Assembly (NCBI RefSeq): GCF_014212055.1
Contig: NZ_JACJVO010000031.1
Coordinates: 186,001-250,000, forward strand
Length of the DNA stretch: 64,000 nt
Source: Cohnella zeiphila
GTDB lineage: Bacteria; Bacillota; Bacilli; Paenibacillales; Paenibacillaceae
Reading direction: 5' to 3'
A model generated the notes under the pieces. That model ran no database searches, was not told the origin of the DNA, and saw only the letters and a program-made list of their open reading frames with translations. Shown here piece after piece: positions 40,139 through 48,622 of the stretch; the stretch's first letter is position 1; each line of letters starts with the position of its first letter. The position numbers and the translations under genes were made by a program.

Positions 40139-41431
40139 GTGCGAATGAGCACCCGCAGATGGGCGCTGGCGATGCTTCTGCCCTGCTTGCTGTCGTTGAC
40201 CGGATGCCTGGGCCCGATGTCCGGCAGCGACCGCCGTCCGGCAAGCAGCCCGGAAGACATTCCGGCGCCCGTCGTCCTTTCCTTCTGGAACCCGTTCGGC
40301 GGCGGCGAGGGGGAATACGTCGAACGAATTATCGCCGACTTCAACGCCTCGCAAAGCGGCATCTTCGTCAAGCAGCTGCGGCTCGAATCCAACGAATATT
40401 ATGCCCGGCTCGGCACGGCGCTCTCCTTCGGCAGCGGACCGGACGTCGCCGTCGTGCACGCCGACCGGCTGTCGCCGTTCGTCAAAGCGAAACGCATTCT
40501 GCCGCTGGACGGTCCGGCGGCGCAGGCCGGATTCCGATTCGACGAGATCGAGGACGCGAATTTGCGGACCGTGCGCTTTGACGGCCAATATTACGCGGTT
40601 CCGCTGGATACGCATTTTCACATGCTTTATTACAATAAGGACATTCTCGCGCAAGCCGGGTTGTTGAACGAGGACGGAACGCCCCAGCTTGGAAAAGGGA
40701 CGGCCGAGGAGTTCGTGCAATTCCTGCAGCGGATTCGCGACCGGGTGCCGGAAGTGCAGCCGATCGCGGTGAACACGCCGTATTTCCACGAATCGTTCCT
40801 GGATCTGTATGACGAGGCGGGAGGCGAGCTGCTGAGCCCCGACGGGAAAACGGCGACGATTCACAACGACAAGGCGGTGCGGGTGCTGACGTTCTACCGG
40901 AAGCTGTTCGCCGAAGGGCTGAGCGATCTCGGCGACATGACGCCGTGGGACACGTTCGATTCGGGCAGGGCAGGCTTATGGTTCGGAGGCGTCTGGGAAG
41001 CGGGCCATTACTTGAGCAACCCTTCCCTGAACGTCGGCATCGCGCCGCTCCCGCCCCTGTTCGGCAGCTCCGCGCATTGGGGCAGCTCGCACACGCTGGT
41101 CATCCCCGCCTACGCGACCGATAAGAAACAACAGGCGGCGATGGCCTTCATTCGCTACTTCTCGGAGACCGGAAGCTCGCTCTGGGGCGAAGCGGGGCAC
41201 GTCCCCGCCAACAAGGCCGTCGTGCAGAGCCGTGACTACCTGCAGCTCCCCTATCGCCCGCTGTTCCTCGAGTCCCGCGCAACCGTGAAGCCCGCGCCCA
41301 AGACGGACAAATACGCGGCTCTTCTGACCTCCTTGTCCGAGGACCTGCAGAGCATCGTCCGGAACGGAACCGATCCCGATGCGGGCCTGGCGGCCGCGGA
41401 GAAAAAGCTGAATCAGATCCTGGCCAACTGA
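40139..41431 (+). CDS. Second sugar-binding lipoprotein, paralogue of the first
   Basis: 430 residues. Lipobox LSLTGC (Cys about 22), short linker, then the same fold and nearly the same motif order as the protein encoded at 33388 (FWNPFGGGEGEYV, KQLRLESNEYYA, YAVPLDTHFHMLYYNKD, WFGGVWEAG, AGHVPANK, QILAN end). GTG 40139 has RBS AAGGAGG 5 bases upstream; ATG 40145 is an alternative. It follows the response-regulator gene by 19 bases, so it is in the regulatory half of the operon. It may feed the same permeases or present ligand to the sensor kinase (inference). Confidence 0.92.
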   Translation: MRMSTRRWALAMLLPCLLSLTGCLGPMSGSDRRPASSPEDIPAPVVLSFWNPFGGGEGEYVERIIADFNASQSGIFVKQLRLESNEYYARLGTALSFGSGPDVAVVHADRLSPFVKAKRILPLDGPAAQAGFRFDEIEDANLRTVRFDGQYYAVPLDTHFHMLYYNKDILAQAGLLNEDGTPQLGKGTAEEFVQFLQRIRDRVPEVQPIAVNTPYFHESFLDLYDEAGGELLSPDGKTATIHNDKAVRVLTFYRKLFAEGLSDLGDMTPWDTFDSGRAGLWFGGVWEAGHYLSNPSLNVGIAPLPPLFGSSAHWGSSHTLVIPAYATDKKQQAAMAFIRYFSETGSSLWGEAGHVPANKAVVQSRDYLQLPYRPLFLESRATVKPAPKTDKYAALLTSLSEDLQSIVRNGTDPDAGLAAAEKKLNQILAN

Positions 41432-41593
41432 AAGCCGGAGCCCGAACGAGAGGCGAATCGACGGGCTCCCGCGGCCCATCCGTTCCCCCAAGCTTTTCCT
41501 CAAAAAAATGGGGCAAACGCCTTTTCTTTTCGAAAAGCGTATGCTATACTATAACTCGTTCGCTGTTAAAACAGCGGAGTTGATTTCAAATGT

Positions 41594-41670
41594 CGAGACG
41601 TGGCTCAGCTTGGTAGAGCGCTTGCTTCGGGAGCAAGAGGTCGCAGGTTCAAATCCTGTCGTCTCGACCA
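41594..41670 (+). tRNA. tRNA-Pro (anticodon CGG)
   Basis: Complete cloverleaf: acceptor CGAGACG / CGTCTCG, D arm GCTC..GAGC, anticodon stem CTTGC / GCAAG around TTCGGGA (anticodon CGG), T arm GCAGG-TTCAAAT-CCTGT, encoded CCA. 77 nt. A -10-like TATACT lies about 45 bases upstream. Confidence 0.97.
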
Positions 41671-41685
41671 TCCATTACAATGACG

Positions 41686-41713
41686 GAAGCCCTGAATTTC
41701 AGGGCTTCTTTTG
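41686..41713 (+). terminator. Terminator of tRNA-Pro
   Basis: GAAGCCCT / AGGGCTTC stem, loop GAATTTC, followed by TTTTGTG. Confidence 0.8.
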
Positions 41714-41728
41714 TGTTTATACGAAAGG

Positions 41729-43114
41729 TTAACCAATGGCGTTCAGTAAGTCGTTTAGCGTCTCGGCCATCGAGGGATGCGTAAAGATCGTGTCGCGCAG
41801 GACGGTATACGGTTGACCCGACTTCATAAAGACGGACACGATGTTCACGACTTCGCTCGACTCCGGTGCAAACATCGTGAAGCCGAGCAGTTGCTCGGTC
41901 TCCGCGTCGACGACCGCTTTGAGCAAGCCTTCCGTTTGTTTCAGTTGGCGGGCTCGCGTTGATGCGGCTGCCGGCAGTTTGGCTACCTTTACTTGATGGC
42001 CTCTTCTCGCGGCTTCGGCTTCCGACAACCCGACATGGGACAACGGAGGATCGATGAACACGGAATACGGCACATGCTCGCGGTCCTTCGTCGTGCGCAG
42101 GTTCCGGCCGAACAGCTGGTCCCTGATGATCCGGAAATCGTCCAGCGAGATATACGTAAACTACGGACCTCCATTGACGTCGCCGATCGCCCAGATGTTC
42201 GGAACGTTCGTTCTAAGCTTCTCGTCCACCCGGATGAAGCCCCGGTCGTTCTTTTCGACGCCTGCCGCCTCCAGGTTCAAGCCTTCCGTGTTGGCCCGTC
42301 TGCCGGTTGCAGTCAAGATGGCGTCGGCCTCCAGTTCTTCCTCCCGGCCTTCGGACGACCCAAGGATCAGCTTGGCCGACTGCTCGCCGTCTTCGATCCG
42401 ATTCACCTTGGTCTCCAGCAGGATGCGGATCCCTTTCTTCTCCAACGCCTTCTGCACTTCTTGCGCGATATCCCGATCCTCTTTGGGCATGAATGGACTG
42501 CCTCTCTCGATCACCGTCACCTCCGAGCCGAAGCCGGCATAGATAGAGGCGAATTCCAAACCGATGTAGCCTCCTCCGATAATCGCCAAGCGGGCCGGCA
42601 GCGCGGCAAGGTCCAGCAATTCGGCGCTTGTATAGACATGGGTGCTGTCCATGCCGGGAATGTCCGGGACGATCGGCACGGAGCCTGTATTAATGAAGAT
42701 CCGCTCGGCTTCCACGATCCAGGCTCCGGCTTGCGTCTCCACTTGAACTTCGTGGGAGGAAAGGAACGAAGCCGCGCCGGTCAACACGGTGACGCCCGGA
42801 TGGCCGTTCACGGCATCGAAGTTCTTGGCGCGAAGGAACGCCACGAGCTCGTCCTTTTCCCGAATGGCCCGGGCGTACTTTTCCTTCTTCCCTTCCGCGC
42901 CGATCGGATCGCCTTGCTCAAGCAAATGCGCCTGGTAGGCCAGCGCCTTCGTCGGAATGCAGGCCACGTTGATGCAAGTGCCTCCGTACATCAAAGGGGA
43001 TTTTTCCACGACCGCCACCTTTAGCCCTTGTTGAGCCAGATAGGGAGCCAAAGTCTTGCCCCCCTTGCCGAATCCGATGATCAATGCATCAAATTTTTCT
43101 CTCGCGCTCGCCAT
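41729..43114 (-). pseudogene. Class I pyridine nucleotide-disulfide oxidoreductase interrupted by one TAG
   Basis: Full-length gene of the mercuric reductase/dihydrolipoamide dehydrogenase-like family: FAD site DALIIGFGKGG, redox-active Cys pair GGTCINVACIPTK, NAD site AIIGGGYIGLE, second FAD motif ATGRRAN...WAIGDVNGG and C-terminal dimer domain (PPLSHVGLSEAEA, HPSMAETLNDLL). The only lesion is a TAG at codon 318 (42161-42163), directly after GDVNGGP where Gln (CAG) is usual; the frame is otherwise intact to 41729. It encodes a truncated protein unless the codon is suppressed. Follows a broken HxlR gene and an oxidoreductase on the same strand. Confidence 0.88.
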
Positions 43115-43143
43115 CTCGCAGCCCGCCCTTCTGAGATTATTGA

Positions 43144-43372
43144 TTAACGGTATTCCTTCATGGCGGAGATGATGGTCGTCAACGTCTGTCCGAAATTCGT
43201 CAGCGAATATTCCACCTTGGGCGGCTGCGAAATTCATTGAAGCGCTTTGGGCCTTCCATCAGGTGATAGAGCAGTACGCCTTCCACTTGCCGCCGATGAC
43301 GTCCAGCGTGAACTCGACCGGACACCCTTCGTCATTCGGGCAAAATCCGTACCCGCTTTTACGGTCTCGCAT
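43144..43372 (-). pseudogene. HxlR-family regulator remnant with frameshift and internal deletion
   Basis: From ATG 43372 the sequence reads DRKSGYGFCPNDEGCP, then FTLDVIGGKWKA, a classical HxlR start. A frame slip (two bases missing) follows, after which LLYHLMEGPKRFNEFR is in another frame; the central 30 or so residues with the recognition helix are missing, and the sequence resumes with PPKVEYSLTNFGQTL to TAA at 43144. The protein cannot be functional. The gene lies between the alcohol dehydrogenase-like gene and the TAG-interrupted reductase. Confidence 0.82.
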
Positions 43373-43399
43373 CCGATCTTCACTCCTTCCGGCTTCGGA

Positions 43400-44431
43400 C
43401 TAAAATCCTTTCAGAACCACTTTGCCGACCGTCCGTCCCGTTTCCAGCATGGCGTGCGCTTTGCGCAGGTTCGCGGCGTTGATCGGCGTCAAGGTCTCGT
43501 TCGTGGTCGTCCGGATCACGCCTTCGTCGACGAGACGTGCGATTTCATTCAACAGCTTATGCTGTTCGATCATATCCGGCGTTTGATAGGTTGAACGGGT
43601 AAACATCAGCTCCCATACGAACGTGACGCTTTTGTTCTTCAGCAGGGTCAGGTTCAGCAGCTCGTCCGTTTCGACGATCGAACAGATTTTGCCTTGAGGA
43701 GCGATCGCCTCCGCCATGTTCGCCCAGTGCTTCTCGGTGCTGTTCAGACACAGGATATAGTCCACGTGGTCGAATCCGGACGCTTTCAACTGCGGCACGA
43801 ACGCCTCGAAATGGTTGATGACGACATCTGCGCCCAGTTCCTTCGCCCAGCCGGCCGATTCGGGCCGGGAAGCCGTGCCGATGACCGTAAGGCCGGCATA
43901 TTTCGCCAATTGCGTCGCGATCGATCCGACGCCGCCCGCAGCCCCGATGATCAAGATCGTTTTGCCGGCGTTGTCGGCCTGGTTCCGGGATATGCCCAAC
44001 CGGTCGTACAGGCTCTCCCCTGCTGTGATCGACGTCAACGGCAGCGCCGCGGCTTGCGCATAATCCAGTGCGGTCGGCTTCGCTCCGACGATCCGTTCGT
44101 CCACGAGATGGAATTCGCTGTTGCCGCCGGGACGCGTGATGCTGCCGGCATAGAACACCTCGTCGCCGGGGCGGAACAACGTGCAGTCCGGTCCGACCTG
44201 TTCCACGACGCCCGCGACATCCCAGCCCAGAATCCGGGGAGCGCTCTCCTCTCGGTTCTTGGGCGAGCGAACTTTGTAGTCCACCGGATTTACGGAGATC
44301 GCATGGACCTTCACCAGCAGATCCCGGCCTGCCGGCATCGGCTTCTCCACTTCCACGTCGATCAGGCTGTCCGGATTCTCGATCGGCAAATATTTGTAAA
44401 GTCCGACTGCTTTCATTTTTTCATTCGTCAT
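43400..44431 (-). CDS. Zinc-type alcohol dehydrogenase-like NADPH:quinone oxidoreductase
   Basis: 343 residues, MDR superfamily. GroES-like domain (VKVHAISVNPVDYKVR, GWDVAGVVEQVG, FRPGDEVFYAG) and Rossmann domain with IIGAAGGVGSIATQLAKYAGL and LGADVVINH. The structural-zinc Cys cluster is absent, as in the quinone-oxidoreductase/ZADH branch. Reduces quinones or alpha,beta-unsaturated carbonyls with NADPH. RBS AAGGAGAG. First gene of a unit whose two following genes (HxlR, disulfide oxidoreductase) are both broken. Confidence 0.9.
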   Translation of the reverse strand: MTNEKMKAVGLYKYLPIENPDSLIDVEVEKPMPAGRDLLVKVHAISVNPVDYKVRSPKNREESAPRILGWDVAGVVEQVGPDCTLFRPGDEVFYAGSITRPGGNSEFHLVDERIVGAKPTALDYAQAAALPLTSITAGESLYDRLGISRNQADNAGKTILIIGAAGGVGSIATQLAKYAGLTVIGTASRPESAGWAKELGADVVINHFEAFVPQLKASGFDHVDYILCLNSTEKHWANMAEAIAPQGKICSIVETDELLNLTLLKNKSVTFVWELMFTRSTYQTPDMIEQHKLLNEIARLVDEGVIRTTTNETLTPINAANLRKAHAMLETGRTVGKVVLKGF

Positions 44432-44580
44432 GATGGCTCTCTCCTTTGAACGTTCACAGTGTCAATCGCTTATAGAGGCAGTATAGGGTATAGACAATAA
44501 AGTTAATAGTACGCACATTCGTGTTGTATAGTATCCGTTTCTATACGATTGGCTTATTCGATCCTCCGGAGTCAAGCAAA

Positions 44581-44613
44581 GAGACCTGCCGGGTCAACAG
44601 CCCGACGGGTCTC
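44581..44613 (-). terminator. Hairpin downstream of the Lrp gene
   Basis: GAGACC-GCCGGG / CCCGACGGGTCTC stem with wobble pairs and a loop of 6. Ten bases after the Lrp stop. The T-run (minus strand) is weak. Confidence 0.5.
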
Positions 44614-44622
44614 CAATCGTTT

Positions 44623-45108
44623 TTACAGTCCCCTCAAGATTCGTTGCGATGGCTTCGCAGAGGCGCTTGGCTCCATGCCGTCCGCCAGACTCTTGTCCTC
44701 GAACTTGGTCGTCAGCACGATGAGCGTCGAGGAAAATCCGAAGGCGTTGATGGATTCGAGGAACCGGGCCAACGATTCGCTCGTCTCCGTGACCACCTTC
44801 AGCAGGTAGTTATATTCTCCGCTCGTTCTGTATAAGTCCACGATCTCGGGAGATGTCTCTCCGAACGCTTCGAAATCTTTGCAGCGGTTCGTTTTGAACA
44901 ATACGAAGGCCGTCGTATGCTTGCCAAGCTTCTCCGGAGACAGCTTCGCATGGTAGCCGGTAATGACCCCGTTCTCCTCCAGCTTGCGCAGCCTCTCCGT
45001 CACGGCAGGCTGCGACATGGCGATCGCCCGGCTCATCTCGGAGACGGTCGTCCGTGCATTCTCCTCCAGCTTCGACAAGATTCTGTAGTCGATTTCGTCC
45101 ATTCGCAC
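44623..45108 (-). CDS. Lrp/AsnC-family transcriptional regulator
   Basis: 161 residues: HTH DYRILSKLEENARTTVSEMSRAIAMSQPAVTERLRKLEENGVI, then a RAM ligand-binding domain (CKDFEAFGETSPEIVDLYRTSGEYNYLLKVV). Members respond to amino acids or small metabolites. ATG start. Divergent from the hydrolase-MFS pair at 45257, the likely target. Confidence 0.92.
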   Translation of the reverse strand: MRMDEIDYRILSKLEENARTTVSEMSRAIAMSQPAVTERLRKLEENGVITGYHAKLSPEKLGKHTTAFVLFKTNRCKDFEAFGETSPEIVDLYRTSGEYNYLLKVVTETSESLARFLESINAFGFSSTLIVLTTKFEDKSLADGMEPSASAKPSQRILRGL

Positions 45109-45256
45109 GTCACCTCATTTTTATAAGTCGATCGTTCGAAACCGTTCCATATTTAAGGTCTGAAGCCCGATACTCCTTCTTTATCTTATGTAAAGCGCGC
45201 GTTGTTTTCAATAAAATGTCACTAAACACTTTAATCCAGAAGGAGCGCGATTGATC

Positions 45257-46084
45257 ATGACGAACGCAACCATCGAAACTTCGGCGAAAAGCGGGCTGCA
45301 ATATATGACGACGGGGGACGGCTTCCGAATGGCTTATCGGGTCGACGGACCGGTGAACGGCCCCGTATTGGTGCTGGCCAATTCGATCGCCACCACGATG
45401 CACATGTGGGATGGACAAATCGCGGAGCTGACGAAGCATTTTCGCGTCATCCGTTACGATTACCGGGGACACGGCGCCTCGGACACCCCGGCGGGGCCTT
45501 ATTCGATCGACCGGATGGGCCGGGACGCGATCGAACTGCTCGACCGGCTGAACATCGATCGGGTGCACTTCCTCGGGCTCTCGTTCGGCGGCGCGGTCGC
45601 GCAGTGGCTCGGCATCCATGCCCCGGAGAGAATCGACCGGCTGGTGCTGAGCAATACCTCGTCCTACCTGGGGCCGGCGGATTCGTGGAACGGGCTGATC
45701 GCATCCCTTCGGAAGGACGGGGATCTGACGCCGTTCGCCGACATGTTCGTCGGCAATTGGTTCCCTCCGCAGCTTTTAAAGACGGAGAATCCCCTCGTCG
45801 CCTCCTTCCGCAGCATGGTGCTCGCAACCCGCCCGGAAGGGCTCGCCGGACTGTTCGCCGCGATCCGCGACATGGATCTGCGCCGGACCGTAACGCTGAT
45901 CGGAAGCCCGACGCTGGTGATCGCCGGCCGGTACGATACCGTGACGCTCCCCAGCCACGGCGAGATGCTCGCCGCTTCAGTGCCGAATTCGAAGCTAATC
46001 ACGCTGCCCGCCGTCCATTTGTCGAATATCGAACGCTCCGACGAATTCCTAGGCGCCGTGCTTGAATTTCTGCTTGCGAACTGA
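45257..46084 (+). CDS. Alpha/beta hydrolase (3-oxoadipate enol-lactonase-like)
   Basis: 275 residues. Alpha/beta-hydrolase fold close to PcaD: ANSIATTMHMWDGQIAELTKHFRVIRYDYRGHGASD, nucleophile elbow LGLSFGGAVAQ (Ser about 114), acid Asp in VIAGRYDTVTLP and His in LPAVHLSNIE. PcaD hydrolyses beta-ketoadipate enol-lactone; no other pca gene is near, so a different lactone or ester is possible. TTG at 45251 (RBS 5 bases) or ATG 45257 could be the start. Cotranscribed with the MFS gene (23 bases). Confidence 0.87.
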   Translation: MTNATIETSAKSGLQYMTTGDGFRMAYRVDGPVNGPVLVLANSIATTMHMWDGQIAELTKHFRVIRYDYRGHGASDTPAGPYSIDRMGRDAIELLDRLNIDRVHFLGLSFGGAVAQWLGIHAPERIDRLVLSNTSSYLGPADSWNGLIASLRKDGDLTPFADMFVGNWFPPQLLKTENPLVASFRSMVLATRPEGLAGLFAAIRDMDLRRTVTLIGSPTLVIAGRYDTVTLPSHGEMLAASVPNSKLITLPAVHLSNIERSDEFLGAVLEFLLAN

Positions 46085-46107
46085 TATCGCCTTGGAGGTA
46101 GATGAGG

Positions 46108-47337
46108 ATGGAAAATGCAAAAACGAGCCGTACCGTAAATGCGGGGGCCGCTGCGAATCAGGTCCGGAGCGTGTCCCGGACGGATCGGCTGCCGATCTGG
46201 AGTCTGCTGGCTTTGTCGATGGCCGGCTTCATGGCCATTATGACGGAGACGATGCCCGCCGGGCTGCTGCTGCAGATCGGCCGGGGCCTCGGCATCTCGG
46301 AGGCGTTGGCGGGCCAATTCGTCACGCTGTTCGCCGTCGGTTCCGTGGCGGCGGCGATTCCGCTCATGACCGCGACGCGAAGCTGGAGTCGTAAGCGCGT
46401 GCTGCTGCTGGCGCTCGGAAGCCTCTTCGTGTTCAACGCGGTGACAGCGGTATCCGCCCATTATGCCGTGACGCTGATCGCGCGATTCGCCGCCGGCATG
46501 GCGACCGGTTTGATCTGGGGACTGCTGGCGGGCTATGCGCGGCGGATGGTGCCGCCCAGCCGGCAAGGAAGGGCTCTCGCCATCGTGGGGGTCGGTCAGC
46601 CCGTCGCCTTATCCTTAGGCGTGCCGATCGGCACTTGGCTGGGCACAATGTGGGATTGGCAGGTTATCTTCGGAATCCTCTCGGCGTTGACCTTTGCTTT
46701 GATCGTTTGGGTGTGGTCGGCCGTCCCCGATTATCCGGGGCAAGCGGCTCATCAACGGCAGCCCATCCGGCACATCTTCATGATGCCCGGAGTCCGCCTG
46801 GTGCTGTTCGTGCTCTTTGTCTGGATTTTGGCCCACAACGTCCTCTATACCTACATCGCGCCTTTCCTGACCCACGCCGGCCTTGCCGGTCGCCTGGATT
46901 TGGCCCTGCTGATCTTCGGCATCTCCTCCTTGGCGGGGATCTGGCTGACCGGCATGCTCGTCGACGGCCGGCTTCGCACGCTGACGCTGCTTAGCCTTGC
47001 CGGATTCGCCGTCGCTTCCCTGCTGCTTGGATTCGCCGGAGCTCAGCCGTTATGGATCTATATCGGCGTCTCGGCTTGGGGCCTGACATTCGGCGGCGGC
47101 CCTACGCTGCTGCAGACCGCCATAGCCGATGCCGCCGGCGAAGGAGCCGACATGGCGCAATCCATGCTCGTCACCGTCTTCAATGTCGCCGTAGCCGGAG
47201 GCGGCGTTATCGGAGGACTGCTGCTGGAACGCGCAGGTCCGGGATCGTTCCCTTGGGTGCTCGTCGCGCTAAGCCTGGCAGGACTGCTCGCGGTATGGAG
47301 AAGCAAAACCCGCGTCTTTCAGGACCGATCGGCGTAA
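46108..47337 (+). CDS. MFS transporter (DHA1-like)
   Basis: 409 residues, twelve membrane helices in two halves. MFS signature RFAAGMATGLIWGLLAGYARRMVPPSRQGRA in the first half (motif A-like loop), GVGQPVALSLGVPIGTWLG motif C-like in helix 5, typical of drug:H+ antiporters of the AraJ/Bmr group. ATG 46108 has RBS GGAGG at 8 bases; ATG 46102 is too close. Downstream of and probably cotranscribed with the hydrolase; it may export the compound that Lrp senses. The last 19 bases overlap the fucosidase remnant on the other strand. Confidence 0.92.
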   Translation: MENAKTSRTVNAGAAANQVRSVSRTDRLPIWSLLALSMAGFMAIMTETMPAGLLLQIGRGLGISEALAGQFVTLFAVGSVAAAIPLMTATRSWSRKRVLLLALGSLFVFNAVTAVSAHYAVTLIARFAAGMATGLIWGLLAGYARRMVPPSRQGRALAIVGVGQPVALSLGVPIGTWLGTMWDWQVIFGILSALTFALIVWVWSAVPDYPGQAAHQRQPIRHIFMMPGVRLVLFVLFVWILAHNVLYTYIAPFLTHAGLAGRLDLALLIFGISSLAGIWLTGMLVDGRLRTLTLLSLAGFAVASLLLGFAGAQPLWIYIGVSAWGLTFGGGPTLLQTAIADAAGEGADMAQSMLVTVFNVAVAGGGVIGGLLLERAGPGSFPWVLVALSLAGLLAVWRSKTRVFQDRSA

Positions 47338-47522
47338 AAAGATTCGCCCGCGTAATGAACGGTCAATTCCCGGAGCTCGGGCGTTCCATCGCTGTCCGTC
47401 ACTTCCAGCACCGGGCCCCTTACGCGAACGGCCGGCATGCGGACGATGAACAGTCCGAACTCCCACTCCTGGAATTCCAATTGCCGCGCCGTCGGAACCG
47501 GCCGGATCGAACTCTCGCTCAC
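47319..47522 (-). pseudogene. Alpha-L-fucosidase-like remnant with large internal deletion
   Basis: A short frame whose first half (VPTARQLEFQEWEFGLFI) matches the start of the alpha-L-fucosidase (GH29) catalytic domain, in which HFG normally follows. Here it continues directly into VRMPAVRVRGPVLEVTDSDG and stops about 50 residues later. That second half resembles a C-terminal beta-sheet domain, so the central region including the catalytic residues appears deleted in frame. GTG start with GGAAGGGG upstream. Assignment rests on one strong motif. Confidence 0.6.
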
Positions 47523-47636
47523 GGAATCATCCCCTTCCGACTTGTTCACTTCGCCGCCGGCAAAAGAATTCCTTCCAGCAGTGCGGGTTCCGCTGAGCAG
47601 GCAGCGTTCATCGATCGCGATCGGCCTTTCCGTCCG

Positions 47637-47996
47637 TCAATCCCTCGGCGGCCTGTTATAGCCTTTGTCGCCGTAAGGCTCCAGCTTGGCCAGCCACTTC
47701 TTCAACATTTGCTTTTGCTCCCACCTTATGTCGGTTATATCGCCCGCGTCCTTCTGTTCCAGCACCTCGTATTCGAAGGCTCCGGCCCCTTGCTCCTTCC
47801 AATCCTTCTGCAGTCCCGCATTGGCGAATCGGCCCATATCCAGTTGGGTCTGGATGGTCAGCCATTTGTTCTTGAGATTCGGGTAGCTATCGAGAAAAAT
47901 CTGGCCGGTCTCCTTGTTCCTCACCTGAATGACGCCCATATACGTTTTGATCTCCTTGTACTGTTCCAGCAGTTCCTTCCGTTTGCTCTTGTCCAT
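47637..47996 (-). CDS. GIY-YIG nuclease family protein
   Basis: 119 residues. Similar to the small GIY-YIG family proteins of Bacilli: YMGVIQVRNKETGQIFLDSYPNLKNKWLTIQTQLDMGRFANAGLQKDW followed by FEYEVLEQKDAGDITDIRWEQKQMLKKWLAKLEPYGDKGYNRPP. The first motif is degenerate (YMGVIQ rather than GIY-x-YIG), so nuclease activity is uncertain. RBS AGGAGCGAACAAGCG precedes the ATG. Confidence 0.82.
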   Translation of the reverse strand: MDKSKRKELLEQYKEIKTYMGVIQVRNKETGQIFLDSYPNLKNKWLTIQTQLDMGRFANAGLQKDWKEQGAGAFEYEVLEQKDAGDITDIRWEQKQMLKKWLAKLEPYGDKGYNRPPRD

Positions 47997-48031
47997 CGCT
48001 TGTTCGCTCCTTCTCTTCTTGTCTCTTCGCG

Positions 48032-48341
48032 CTACAGATGCCGGGCGATGATCCGTACCAAGGCGACGCCGCGGCGCCCGTATTCGGCAGCGGTTTGATC
48101 CACATCAGCGCCCGCTCCGCCTCCGTCTTCCGGAGACAGCAGGTAATCCTCTTTTTCATCCTCCAAAAGAACGTTCAACGAATCTTTGCGCGTATTCGGC
48201 TACGGAAATCAACGAGACCGCAAAAGGATCGTTGTTCGTCCGCTCGGTCACATAGAGCAGAACGGCAAAATTGCGAATCCAGATGCCCAGCTGAAGCAGC
48301 ACCCGAGACAATATAATGGTTCGGACATAACGATTTTTCAA
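48032..48341 (-). pseudogene. MFS transporter 5' end fused to an unrelated 3' end
   Basis: A TTG-initiated frame begins RTIILSRVLLQLGIWIRNFA then TNNDPFAVSLISVAEYA, the first helix and loop of an MFS transporter, and ends after 61 residues. In a shifted frame the same DNA continues LNVLLEDEKEDYLLSPEDGG... VALVRIIARHL to a TAG at 48032. The most economical reading is a deletion that removed nearly all of the transporter and joined its start to the tail of another gene. A 19-base palindrome precedes it. Confidence 0.65.
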
Positions 48342-48416
48342 CCTGACAGACTCCCCATATCTTCAAAAATGGCGCCGGCGTTTTTTCTCTTTGCCGACTG
48401 CGAGGATAACTAATTC

Positions 48417-48435
48417 AGTAATTTACTAAATTACT
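48417..48435. promoter_or_regulatory. 19-base perfect palindrome upstream of the MFS remnant
   Basis: AGTAATTTACTAAATTACT: 9-base arms around one central base. Typical of ArsR or MarR operators; no such regulator gene remains next to it. Confidence 0.55.
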
Positions 48436-48565
48436 TGGCCAGTATAAAGCGATCCTTATCCTGTGTCAACATGAAGAATATTCAACCTTTCGCCAAGAAT
48501 AAGAAAACGGCCCCCAAGGCCATTACCGACCTCGCGGACCGTTCCTAACTGGCGATAAGAACGAT

Positions 48566-48592
48566 GAAGCCGCCTCGAGAAGAGGCGGCTTC
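48566..48592 (-). terminator. Terminator of the serine hydrolase gene
   Basis: GAAGCCGCCTC / GAGGCGGCTTC stem with loop GAGAA, 30 bases after the stop codon. Confidence 0.7.
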
Positions 48593-48622
48593 TGGATTCT
48601 TCCTTGAAAAATTTCGCTCCTG

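Noticed and set aside
47887..48159. A 90-codon minus-strand frame bridging the GIY-YIG start and the MFS remnant.
   Set aside because: It overlaps the good start and RBS of the GIY-YIG gene, and the protein is Lys/Glu/Arg low complexity. The alternative frame ending at 48032 is more protein-like.
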